Notes under the pieces: model-generated
What the model saw: the letters and a program-made list of their open reading frames with translations, nothing else
What the model was told of the DNA's origin: nothing
Databases searched by the model: none
Assembly: GCF_010093535.1 (NCBI RefSeq)
Contig: NW_022985206.1
Span: forward strand, 379,518-443,517
Reading direction: 5' to 3'
Length of the DNA stretch: 64,000 nt
Source of the DNA: Lindgomyces ingoldianus
Taxonomy: Eukaryota; Ascomycota; Dothideomycetes; Pleosporales; Lindgomycetaceae
Program-made: the position numbers and the translations under genes
Shown: piece after piece, positions 37,758 to 48,237 of the stretch
Position numbering within the stretch: the first letter of the stretch is position 1
Layout of the letters: the number at the start of each line of letters is the position of its first letter

Positions 37758-39400
37758 TAGAGCATGTTGTTGATTAAGATGTAGCTTGATGATGGACCCT
37801 AGCTGGATTCCTGGAGATATATGCCCCCTCTTCCTCAAAATCTCGACGGATTCGGCAATATACCGTATACGAGTGTGGGCATCTCCTAACGAGCCCAGAA
37901 AACTAGAGGACTGCTACGAGGTCCCTCAGCGCTATTGCTAAGAACAGTAGTTTAATCAACCATAGCTCTATGCTTGAGAGTGCGCTGGGGGGACCTCGTG
38001 TAGTCTTTGAGAGCACCTCACCTTCCGTAGCAGTATGAGGAATCTAAGACAGATTGCCCTGTACCTAACTCCATCCCTCAGCGGCCATGTGCAGGGAATT
38101 AGAGCCTCTCTGTTTCGTTAGGTGTTCTCCCCTGCACCGTCGCTAGCTATTGATATCAGTCATCTTCTAGGTAGAAAACTTTTGTGGGAGCTCATGCCTT
38201 CCGTTTCCGCGACGGCGAAGAAGTCAAACGTAGTTTCGTAGACAACAAATTTAAGAGTTTCTTACCTCCAACCAGTACCTCGTTCCAAGTATATGGGACC
38301 GTGGTTGGAACACGTCATTGGGGCCTTTATTCCACCCGCTGGGAGCCGATGACAAGCAAGGGGCTTGTCTAAATGCACAAACTCGAAATTAAAAATAGGT
38401 CAGCCTTGGGAGTCCCTTTATTAAATTCGAATTCCGCCTTGTCTGCCGCTACAGTTAGCTTCCGGCCTTTTCGTACAGCTACTCTTCGTCTTATATTCAG
38501 GGGGAAAGAGTACAAATAATATTACGAAGGGTTCGCCGGTATCGACGTGAACCCTCTCACAGACACAGAAGTCCAGACTTTCCGTATTCATTACTTGCGG
38601 AAGTATTGTTTTGAGGACGGTAACATGAAACCATAGCTTCTTATACGTTTCAAAGTTTTCTTATAGACAAAATTGCAGCATTATAATTCCTCGTTATCTT
38701 AAATTGATACTATTGTCTCTAAGGCTAAGAAAAGAATGGTTTGCATCACGTGAGGTAAGTGGAGCACGAGATGAGGTACTCGGTTTATGCAAAGAAGTCG
38801 GACCCAAGTAATTCTTCACCAATATCATTTTAATTGCCAACAACTCATCTTAATGTCCTTCAATAGTTATTTTATTTGCCTAGATAGCTATCAATTCGGC
38901 CACGTGCTCTTTGTGCGACTCTTACATTTCTCGTCACGCTAGTTCACTCTCCGAACCTTAGCTTACCTCAAGATTGTAGATCGCCTCCCGCTTCCCTCAA
39001 CAACCTCGTCGTTAAGTCCTCTCGTTACACCGTAAATTAAATGATTCCCTTCCAACGAGTGTCGTGTTACATATAGCCCATTATCTATCCAATTTGCCAG
39101 GTCGTTGCACTCATGAGTAAGCTCGTAGCTGCTGACATGCATATCCTGGAATCGTGAGTCATGAAACTGCAATGGACTGCACTTAAAAGTTGAATTGGGA
39201 GACTATAAAGCCTAGTTGCTTAATATCGATTGTTTTGTCACTCGACAAATTTTTCGGGAGTTTCCCAGCTGAACACTGCTCCTGGGGCACTTTTCGCTTA
39301 TCGTCTCCCATCTCCCAACTAGAAAAACTACAGCATCTCCATATAACCTCTTCGTTCAAGAAATAGTGATTACCGAATCAATTCTTCACAATCCACCACC
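37758..39400. other. Spacer before methyltransferase gene
   Basis: No credible frame. The last 60 bases hold CATATAACC, and CACCACC directly precedes the start codon at 39401. Confidence 0.4.
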
Positions 39401-40342
39401 ATGCTCTTCCCTTCCTCCGCCCCTGCCCTAGCTGCAAAATACAACCTCCTCCCCACGCAAACCACCCACCGCATCAACCTCCTCAACGCCTTCTCCCTCT
39501 CCCCAGACCCAAACTTAACCCCATCCCAAACCCCAAACACCCGAATCCTCGAAATAGGCTGCGGCCAAGGCGACTGCACCGCCCTCCTTGCCCATCTCAT
39601 CGGCCCCACCGGCCACATCGACGCTATCGATCCCGCGCCTCTCGATTATGGCTCTCCAGAAACACTCGGCGCAGCGCAAGCTCGATTGAAAATGCATCCT
39701 GAAATTGGCGGCAGGATTTCATTTCACCAATGTACGCCCGATGAGTTTTTCGCCAGGGCTTCCACCCAGGGACTAGAGCCAGGAGACTACAGAGAGGGAA
39801 GAGGACAAAGATATGACGCCGCGATCCTCTGCCACTGTTTGTGGTATTTCAGCAGTTCCACAGACGTCTTAAATACGCTACGGGCAGCTAAGCACCACGC
39901 CCACAAACTCTGTGTCGCGGAATGGAGTCTGGCATCCCAACATCCAGCCGCAATGCCGCATGTCCTTACTGCGCTAACGCGTGCAGCGTGTGAAGCGCAT
40001 ATTCCCGACTCGGACCAGAATATTCGGACACTTTTGTCGCCGGCGGAGATTAAGAAATTGGCAAAGGAGGCGGGGTGGGGGGTTGTGAGGGAAGGGATGG
40101 TGCACCCTGATGAAGAACTAGACGATGCGAAGTGGGAGGTCAATATGCTATTAGGGGAGGACGACGGGGCGGGGTTTTTACGACGGGCGCGTGAGGACGT
40201 TGGAGGTGTAGGTCTAGAGAGGGAGAGGGTTTTAGGGTTGTTGGCAAGTATGCTTGATTCTGTGAAGGAGAGTGTGAAGGGTGTTTGTGATGGTGGGGGA
40301 AACGTGAGGTGTATGGATGTTTGGTGGGGTATTTTTGAATGA
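39401..40342 (+). CDS. Class I SAM-dependent methyltransferase, 313 aa
   Basis: An intronless frame starts at an ATG preceded by CACCACC, a good fungal context. Residues 48-66 contain the SAM-binding motif I, RILEIGCGQGDCTALLAHL (GxGxG-like GCGQG at 53-57). The acidic end of strand beta 2 follows in HIDAIDPAPLDY. A motif II-like DAAILCHCLWYF precedes a helix and a strand (KLCVAEWSL) expected of the Rossmann-like fold. The C-terminal third (SPAEIKKLAKEAGW onward) resembles the substrate-side helices of small-molecule methyltransferases of the Methyltransf_11/25 type. The substrate cannot be deduced. No signal peptide or membrane segment is visible, so it is probably cytosolic. It stands alone in gene-poor DNA, without adjacent biosynthetic genes. 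Confidence 0.85.
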   Translation: MLFPSSAPALAAKYNLLPTQTTHRINLLNAFSLSPDPNLTPSQTPNTRILEIGCGQGDCTALLAHLIGPTGHIDAIDPAPLDYGSPETLGAAQARLKMHPEIGGRISFHQCTPDEFFARASTQGLEPGDYREGRGQRYDAAILCHCLWYFSSSTDVLNTLRAAKHHAHKLCVAEWSLASQHPAAMPHVLTALTRAACEAHIPDSDQNIRTLLSPAEIKKLAKEAGWGVVREGMVHPDEELDDAKWEVNMLLGEDDGAGFLRRAREDVGGVGLERERVLGLLASMLDSVKESVKGVCDGGGNVRCMDVWWGIFE

Positions 40343-43300
40343 GTGGAGAGTGTGTTTGGCACGCTGTTCAGACTTCTGGGAAGCATAATGACTATTTTAT
40401 AATCGGTCTCAAAGCTCAGCCAAATACATCTTTTTGTAAGTTTCATGTGAAATATATCTCTCAAGTATACTAAATAGTAAAATTTTTTACGTTCAATTCA
40501 TTAATGGCCTGCACATCACCCGTTCTCACCCGCTGTCCAAAATAAACGTTCCAAAAGTCTCTAAAAGAACATCCCACTAGGCGAACCGAACCAACAACCA
40601 AAAAGATAAAGAGAAAATTAAGTTGCTCCTTGGTTCACGTGTTAGTAACTGGTGCCCATACTAATCTACACGGTAACGGAGTGAGACGCCAGTGGTGAAT
40701 GCCCGAAGGCGAAAGATACTCCAAAATTTTAATATATATACCCAATAAAATCAAAACTGAAAATGAAATAGCGGGGCGTACGCTTGACTGATAGACGTAC
40801 GACTCTCGGGACTCTGGCGTAGCAACGGACCCTGGAATATGCTTGATTCACTGGAACATGATTTTTGTGTAGTTTCACTCTGAGCTCGGCTAGCGCACCG
40901 GTAAGATTGTCTTTTACGTATATGCCTTAGGCACTCACTTCCTCGTGCGATTATACTTTCATCTTAATTCAGATATTTTACGTCACATATCTTCGCACCC
41001 TCAGCTACATAAACATCTCACGTAACCGCCATGTCTTCTGCAACGAAGTGCCGCCAGCGTGTTAGACACAAATTCAACCACTCTGCTCATACCGCCTCCA
41101 AAAAATCCTACAGCTTCCAGCAACCCGCTGCTAGAGACTGCAGACGAGGAGCAATTGCTGTCGTTATACTAGAAAGGATTAGCATTCACAATACCATAAC
41201 AGTCTTCCCTCGTCTCCATAATATTTTGAATATCAAACTTACAGATAACGAATATCTTAACTAAGCTTGAGCATAAACTACAGCCTCAACTTGTGACCAC
41301 TTGGAGCGGCTAAGACTACTCCATGGCCACCCATGGGTTCCATTTTTGACCCAAGTCTTTGGTATTGTGGGTCCAACCTCCTCAGTTATTGTAGTATTTC
41401 GACTGGTTGTGGAGATGGGAGTGACCAGCCGTAATCTCCGAACAATACTAACTACGTTTGGTTGGGCCTTTGCGCTGTTTGGCAATGCAGAGCAGAACCC
41501 TACCTCATCGTCATCCTTTGTGGTTGCATAGCGAGGCCGAGAGCCTGTAGTGGCCTATATTTGATCTACTTCTAGCTTGATTGAGTTGTGGTAGAACCAC
41601 AAGCAAAAATGGAGTAAATCGTCAAGAGAAGAAAACGTTCCTTTTCCTAAGCCGCAGGTGTAAAAGAATCGCTACCCCTTTTCTCTTGCTGCGGAAGTTG
41701 AGGCCAGCGTTGGGAGGCTTAATACCGTCATAGCAAATGCCTAGATTGCGACACACTCTCAGGAAACTTGATAGTCTACTTCATACAACAGGCGCTTATA
41801 TACTGTAAGTCTGAGCGCTCGCCGATGGGGCTGTCCAATCAACTCAGGACTTCGCATCCCACAATATTATATATCACATAACTCCTTGAACCCTCAATCC
41901 ATAATACATCATTTCTCTCATACCTCAAACCCCTGCAAGCCGCATATACTATAAAGCAGATATTCCTCAGCAAGTCCATGGAGTTGAAAGGCTAAGAAGA
42001 CGTGTCTGCCTCGCTGTGTGTGGGGTGATTAACTGCGGCCGGCATGTTTTCTGCTGTATGCCTAGTTCGATCTCCAGGTATAATTCATCAAGGGTTTCCT
42101 GAGATGCATATTGGCGGCAGGTTCTGCAAACTCTGCAAGCTTGGCTTGTCTCAAGCTTGAGAAGCCTTTCTATTTTATCATGCCATACAGTGACTCGCGT
42201 TCTTGTTACAATTATCGAGAGCAGAGTTTGGAAACTTAGTATCGTCGGGGGCCGCTTCGTGTGGTCTTTTTGAATGGGCAGGAGACTCTGGGCGCCGGCA
42301 TTAATGTCCATTTCGAATGCTGATTCTATATCATAGTTAGGTTCGGTGTAGTAAAGTGAGTGCGCCAGAAGAGCCAAAGGGGCATGTTAAATGACCAGTT
42401 GGCCTTAATTTGTAGGGAACATACAGACATCAGTGCCTTTTTGCTAGCGGTAAGCTGTGGGCTCTGCAAGCTTGGCAGTCTCAAGTATGAGAGAACTTGT
42501 TACACTTTCCATGTAATGCGGGCGGCCCTTTCTCTTGCTGCTGTACCTGAGGATAAGGTTGAGAGCTTGGAAAGTTTGGTCAGAGTCGGCCGCGAGTGTG
42601 CGGCGATTGCCGGAAACGCATCCTGTTCCTGGTTGGGTATATGCGACAGCCTCGATAGTAACTGTGCGAGAATGCCAGTACGTTTTTGCGTCGATAAAGC
42701 ATGGTTGTTATAGTTTTCGAGTGGAGGGGCGAACTGGTAAGATCGTTCCCATGAAGATCGCTGAGGGTGAATTTTGTTTTATTCAGCTAAAGTCGGGGTA
42801 TACTCGGACTTTTGCACTAGAGGCGGCAAATTCGAGCATAGAACTATGAGCTTCAGGTAGTACACAGTAGTGCATCTCCAGATTACTTATGTTTTTATGT
42901 ACTTGGGATGCCTCAGGAGGCTGACGCAAGAAAATGTACTTCCCTTACCGATTTGGACAGCTGCATCGATAATCGTGATTCCGAGCATAACTTCGGCAGA
43001 ATTGGTGACAAGGCGGTTGATAGAGGAGAGCTAGTTGCGACCGCTTCTTCTTCCTCAAGGACTATAAACACACCTCTCATCATTAGTCTTGATGGAAATC
43101 ACTTACTTGAATGAACTCGTGTGTAGTAGACTCATTTCCCTTGTTCGTTGCTTTCGTGACTAGTTCGGAAGAAACCAGCACCCGGCCCACCCGCAGCAGG
43201 GCGTACTAGCGAACATATGATAAGTTATTTCTCTTCAGAATCAGAGAAGTGGTGGTCCTCAGAGAATTGCCCGGTTCGCCAAACTTCCCAGATAGTGCGC

Positions 43301-45154
43301 GGCCAGGATGAGCGCAAGGGAAATTATAGTATTAAGCACGTGTCTCGCGAGTTGTGTTGAAGGGCTATCGTGTTATCAGTACTTATAAGTCTTCAACAAT
43401 GAGAGCGGTTCAACAAATATACGAAGTGATCGTTTTGTTAGACTTGAACAAGGACGTAGACTCGACGGGAGGGTACTGCTAAGGTAAAGATTAGAGATAA
43501 AGGCTTACTGTGCAGTAAGTAGTTGCCTTTTAGATAGCTCTCCGCACAAAGGGCAGCGTTCATACTGTATCAATCCCTGTATAGAGACTCGAGAGCTTCG
43601 CCACGACGAAGGCTGTAAGCCGCGGCTTTGCAGTGTCGGGTTCTTTCCTAATCAGATCCAGAGATTAACAAAGGAGAATATGAGAAGTGGAAGAGAAAGT
43701 ATATATTGTTAAAATAGGACGAATAAATGCGAGGGTGAAGGTTGGATGGCAAAAAGGCAGGATCTAGGTAATCGACGGGACGGGCTTGGCGGCTACTGAA
43801 ACTCTACGACGTGCAACTTGGTGGTCTCTGCTCTGTGTAAAAATCCTTGAACTCAGTGCACTCTTCGATGGGGGTGCGAAGCTCTCAAAATTCTAAAAAA
43901 AAAAAATATAAAAAAAAAGAAGGGAATTTTAGACTCCCGGAATCGACCTCTTACTCGACCTCGACCTCGACCTCTGCTTCGCGGGCTGCAACGATACAGA
44001 GCAACCATTTTAGACACAGGATCACCCACTATACCAAGGCTTCGACCTCGATCAAGACCAATTTGACCCCCATTATTAGACAGAATTTGAAAATGCTGAA
44101 TATTTATAGAGCGAAAATCTGAAATGAACTCAACTTTCAAGCGGCGGTGAAATTGGGACAAACAACGGAAGTACGCAGTTGTCCTAAGGTTCCTAGTAGG
44201 TGAAAGACTAGATCTAGCCCTCTTCTATTTATAACTCGTTTTCCTCATAGATTTTGCGTTGAAACTTCTTTTAGGCATGTGTGTATGCATAGATTCAATA
44301 AGACTATCGCCCTGTAAACTACATTCGTCTCCTCGCTCACCCCTAATTCATGTTTCGAAAACTGCAACCTATATATATAACCTATTGTATTTGTTCCTCT
44401 AAATACACGTTAGAAGGACTAGCTATAACTGACTGCGTCCAGCAAACCTTTATACGCGACCTCTGCACGTCATAGAGATTTTCACTATGTCAAAAATCCC
44501 TCGAGCCTTCACCATCGGTTAGGTAGCTGCCTCACAAACTCGCCTCTTCAAGAATAAACATTACCCCTGTGGCCTGCACTCTGAATCACTAACATTTCAG
44601 TATAAGATCTAACCACAATACTTCTGGGAACCAATCAGATCCCTTCAATAAAACCCCAAAAAAAATTGTTGTTTTTACGACCCATTCCTCCTTAGATGCA
44701 GCTGCCGCGCATCCATCCTGCGCATCATATAAAGACTACCTAGTGGGGAAGCTATAAGGGTGAGCTTTTGGAGGAGTTGAAATTGATTTCAGGCGCACCG
44801 CAACAGCCACGACTTCAAGTGTATCGTTCCCAGCTGAATCTTTTCCTGCAGATCAATACCACAACAATACCTTCAGCACCAAACAAGCCATCCGTGGGTG
44901 ACCCGAACACCACTACCATCGAAATAGCTCGTTCACTCGTCGCGACCCTTGCAGCATTGAACTTGGAGCTCACGATCTATGTCGACACTAATAACTGCAA
45001 GTACGGTCACAATAATGGAGATGGCTATGGAGGCGGAGGAAGAGTTCAAGTGGGAATAGACCGAACAAGTTCCTTTGCTAGCATAGACTATTTAGGCCGA
45101 ATACCTTCTGAATCCCGACCATTCAAGCCAACCATACTCTTTCCCAGCTCAGCT
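40343..45154. other. Gene desert with microsatellites
   Basis: Short frames only. A CTCGAC repeat of about three and a half copies lies at 43954-43974, just after an A-rich run near 43890-43920. Two short similar segments (CTCTGCAAGCTTGG...TCTCAAG) occur near 42131 and 42462. A 184-codon plus frame at 44768-45322 overlaps the secreted-protein gene antisense and is not accepted. Confidence 0.4.
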
Positions 45155-45613
45155 TCAGCAATTGATCTTGTACGAATTGACCTTGTCATTCGACGCACTC
45201 GAAAACCTAGGGATATTCCAATCCTGGTAGTTCGCATTCGCAAGAACGTCGCCTTCACACCCATAACCATTGTACAAGATGACGTTGCAGCCCAATGCGC
45301 CGTTGTCCCAATGCATGGATGATGCGACGTTAATCCTAGATAGGTCCTTGCAGGGTTGGCCCACCGTGCCGGAACGGTCTTCGATAACATCTACATATTG
45401 TTCGGCAGCGTAGAGCTGGAGGTGCCTTGAAACGAGGGAAGGAAAGTTAGCGTACAACCTCATAATGGGTATACCGACTCTGGAAGTTATGGGACTGTTT
45501 CTCGAAATCTTGCATTGGGATTGCAAAAGGATATGGAGCTTGCATTGAAACCTTACGTACCATCCAGAGACGAGGGAAGGAATAGCAGCAATGACAAGAG
45601 TGGAAACCTTCAT
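45155..45613 (-). CDS. Small secreted 4-cysteine protein, 107 aa
   Basis: Exon 1 is 45613-45561 and exon 2 is 45425-45155. The 135-nt intron has donor GTACGT and acceptor TCAAG, and the split codon restores Trp18. The unspliced frame is also open, but the junction W-HLQLY matches the usual start of the mature domain, so the spliced form is preferred. Residues 1-17 (MKVSTLVIAAIPSLVSG) are a typical signal peptide. The mature part carries four cysteines (43, 64, 74, 107) that could form two disulphides. Recognisable elements are RSGTVGQPCKDL, SSMHW and a C-terminal NDKVNSYKINC. This pattern recalls small fungal secreted proteins with a beta-rich fold, usually annotated as hypothetical. Isolation in gene-poor sequence is compatible with an effector-like or cell-surface role, which is inference only. 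Confidence 0.75.
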   Translation of the reverse strand: MKVSTLVIAAIPSLVSGWYVRFQCKLHILLQSQCKISRNSPITSRVGIPIMRLYANFPSLVSRHLQLYAAEQYVDVIEDRSGTVGQPCKDLSRINVASSMHWDNGALGCNVILYNGYGCEGDVLANANYQDWNIPRFSSASNDKVNSYKINC

Positions 45614-47030
45614 TGTGTTTGAGGTGGTAGGTATTTTGGATATATTGTGGGAAGTGTGCTGAAGTGTGCGTTGGAAGTAAAGTTGATACCATCAGGGGGG
45701 AATTTCGATGTTTAAATACACCATTCTGCGGTTGATTTTCAGAGATCGCGGAATCGGAGTAGCTCGTCAGGTCGTGCTAGACATGGCTCAAGGAGGTCAA
45801 TTCGGCAAGCATTATAGCACTGAGGACAAATGAGAGGATGTAAAGACTGCACTTTGGCCCTAACCTTCTGCATTCCGGCTTGGTACTACACAAGACCAGC
45901 TGAATCGAAATAAATTTATATTGCAACGTATTTCGTGTTTCGCATCATGTCGAAGCCGGCGACCAAAATATTCGTTCGAGAAGAAAGGTAGCGAGGACGA
46001 AGGACGAATTTAGTGCTCAAACCAATGACGTTATGGTCAGTGAGGTGTGTTTAGATTAACTCACGATGCACTGGCCCTCGTAATCGCGTACGTGGCTCGA
46101 TTTAGCGATAGTGCGTTTGCGAAGGATGACCGGCAGCGGGAGGAGGACTGAAATGGGGCTGACCCGACGAAAGCGTAAGTCCGGGGATGGTTGCAAATTA
46201 TTCCATGTGCTTCTCAGCCGCATGGGAAATACGAGGTAGTATTCCTGACACCACACCCTGTCCAGAAATAAGCGTTCAGTATTGGATATTTTCGTAAACC
46301 GTTCTGAGAACTTTTATTGCGTGACCAGCCGTACTTGGGTCCCTCCACAGACGACATTCGGGTTTTGGAGGAAAGCGAGGGACTTTACGAAGGTGGATGT
46401 CAATGAGCATGCAAGATACAATTTGGAATGTTAAACCGACGCACGAGAAAGTTATCACGTCCGACAGGACTGCGTGCAGCATTCCATCCTCCAGTTGCTA
46501 CTAAAATTCCGAGCTTGCATGCGACCGCATCTCTCGTCCCCACGAAAAAAAGATTTTGCATGATTATTTCCAAGGGTTCCACGAGAGTACTTTGGATATA
46601 GATACAGGAGTCGAGCGCCTCTTTTTTACTCAGCGACTGAACAGATAGGCGTTCTCAACGATCTAGAAGCATCATTAATAATTCGATGGAGGTACCTAGA
46701 GAAGGTAGTTTCTGAAGAAAACACCGCCTCACTCCTCTGGAACAATTAAGGCTGCTTAAAGGCACAGCTTCGAGGCTCTTGTATATTTGAAATCATCAAG
46801 CAGGAATTTGACTACTGTTCGTAAGGCCAGCCATTCGTATGTCTGTCTACTTAAAGGCAATGATGTGTAGGTAATGTTTCTGAAGAGAAAAAGAGGCATT
46901 TTTTGACCGAACGAGACACCAGAGGCCGTATCAACGCGTCTACACACGCTCCATGTTCATATTAACGTGTTCGAGTTACCTTAGCACAGCAAAAAAAACG
47001 CTCTTCTCATATGCGCTTCAATAACTCAAT
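45614..47030. other. Spacer, nothing recognised
   Basis: It contains the upstream side of the secreted-protein gene and short overlapping frames without motifs. No repeat is evident up to the transposon boundary. Confidence 0.4.
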
Positions 47031-47038
47031 CCCAAGAC
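47031..47038. repeat. 8-bp target-site duplication, left copy
   Basis: CCCAAGAC abuts the left inverted repeat; the identical right copy is at 47701-47708. Confidence 0.85.
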
Positions 47039-47700
47039 CAGCGTTTCCAACAGGAAGTAGTACAATTGATACTTTTGCTCCACCTACAATTACGTGAGGC
47101 AAACAAACGTAACTACATTTTTAACTGTTACAATTTAATTAATAAGGCTTAAAAGTAAGCAGTATATAATTAAGGTAGACTTTTTTAAGGTTGCAGTCTC
47201 TGACGCGCGTGAGGGCTAGGGGAGCGTGTTTGTGCCACTATTTACGTGTTAGTGTAGCCTTAGAGCTTGCCCTATACTACAACAACCTTAGACAACCTTA
47301 TTATAGCAAAAGATAACAGTCCCTTGTATAGGGAGATAGCACAGAGCCTTTAGTAGGGGGAAAAGGATAGTTACTTATAACTGTAATTATCTCTTAGGCT
47401 CTATAATTAAAGCTTTGCAACTCTAGAAGAACTAGCTACGTTATAAGGTTGTTTTTAGTAAATTAAATAACCTTACATGCTATATTAAAAGTAAGGGGGA
47501 CCCTACTACTCTAAAAGCTTTAACAGTTATGTTATAACTTTTAGTAAAAAGTTAAGAAGTACAAGCAGCTTTAATTAAACTGTAACTTAATTATATTAAC
47601 CCCTGCTGTCAGGTGAAGCAAACAAAAGTATATAATAAGTAAGACGTAACTTGTCTAGAAAGCCTGAGTCGAATCGTACTACTTCCTGATGGAAACGCTG
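47039..47700. mobile_element. Non-autonomous hAT-type element, 662 bp
   Basis: The ends are inverted repeats of 25 bp with one mismatch: left CAGCGTTTCCAACAGGAAGT at 47039-47058 continuing to 47063, right its complement at 47676-47700. The element is bracketed by a perfect 8-bp direct repeat CCCAAGAC at 47031-47038 and 47701-47708. An 8-bp target duplication and termini beginning CAG-G are the hallmarks of the hAT superfamily. The interior is extremely AT-rich, stop-laden and has no transposase frame, so the element must have been mobilised in trans. An 18-nt direct repeat (47094-47111 and 47613-47630, two mismatches) lies just inside each end and may be subterminal transposase-binding sequence. 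The well-kept duplication argues for a fairly recent insertion. Confidence 0.88.
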
Positions 47701-47708
47701 CCCAAGAC
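47701..47708. repeat. 8-bp target-site duplication, right copy
   Basis: CCCAAGAC directly follows the right terminal inverted repeat and is identical to 47031-47038. Confidence 0.85.
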
Positions 47709-48237
47709 AAGGTGGACCAGCAAGCTCCAAAACTCCAAAGACTGTACGGATTCTCCACCAAGTTGACCATTCCGCAAGGAGTATCTACACAGGAATAATC
47801 GGGAGAAGGAAAATATGATTTGACCTTGCCCTCCAGTAATCTCATTAACAGATTAAGTGGATTGTTACTCGACCATCTTCTAATGGTATGGCTGGACCAG
47901 CTTAGAGATTCTCATTCTCGCTGTGGAGACTTTGGATTCCTTGATAAGAGAGACATCGGCCACTACTTTGAAGGATAAGCTATATTCTAATTCTAGTGGA
48001 TTCCCTTTTACCCCGGAGACTATTCTTGGAACGCTTTCAAGGACCGAACTCGAAAGTCAAAGCCAATAGACATGATTGAAGAAACCTCCAAACACCTACC
48101 TATACTACCTACAATGTCTCCAAAGCTACCGAGCCACCTTAAGTGCTACCACGCCTACACCGGCTTCCCAAGAGCTCCAGGTGTCCCTCCTGCAACTCCC
48201 GCACCGGGTCCTGCGCTAACCACCAACTATCACTCCC
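47709..48237. other. Spacer, 3' side of transporter gene
   Basis: No supported gene. A 67-codon Pro-rich plus frame (48072-48275) runs into the transporter's last exon antisense and is treated as chance. Confidence 0.4.

Noticed and set aside
42121..42500. Two similar segments containing CTCTGCAAGCTTGG as a tandem gene duplication
   Set aside because: Similarity covers only about 40 bases and no frame is shared between the copies.
44768..45322. 184-codon plus-strand ORF
   Set aside because: It overlaps the secreted-protein gene antisense for 168 bases, has no motif, and its Thr/Asn/Gly-rich composition fits the complement of an untranslated region.
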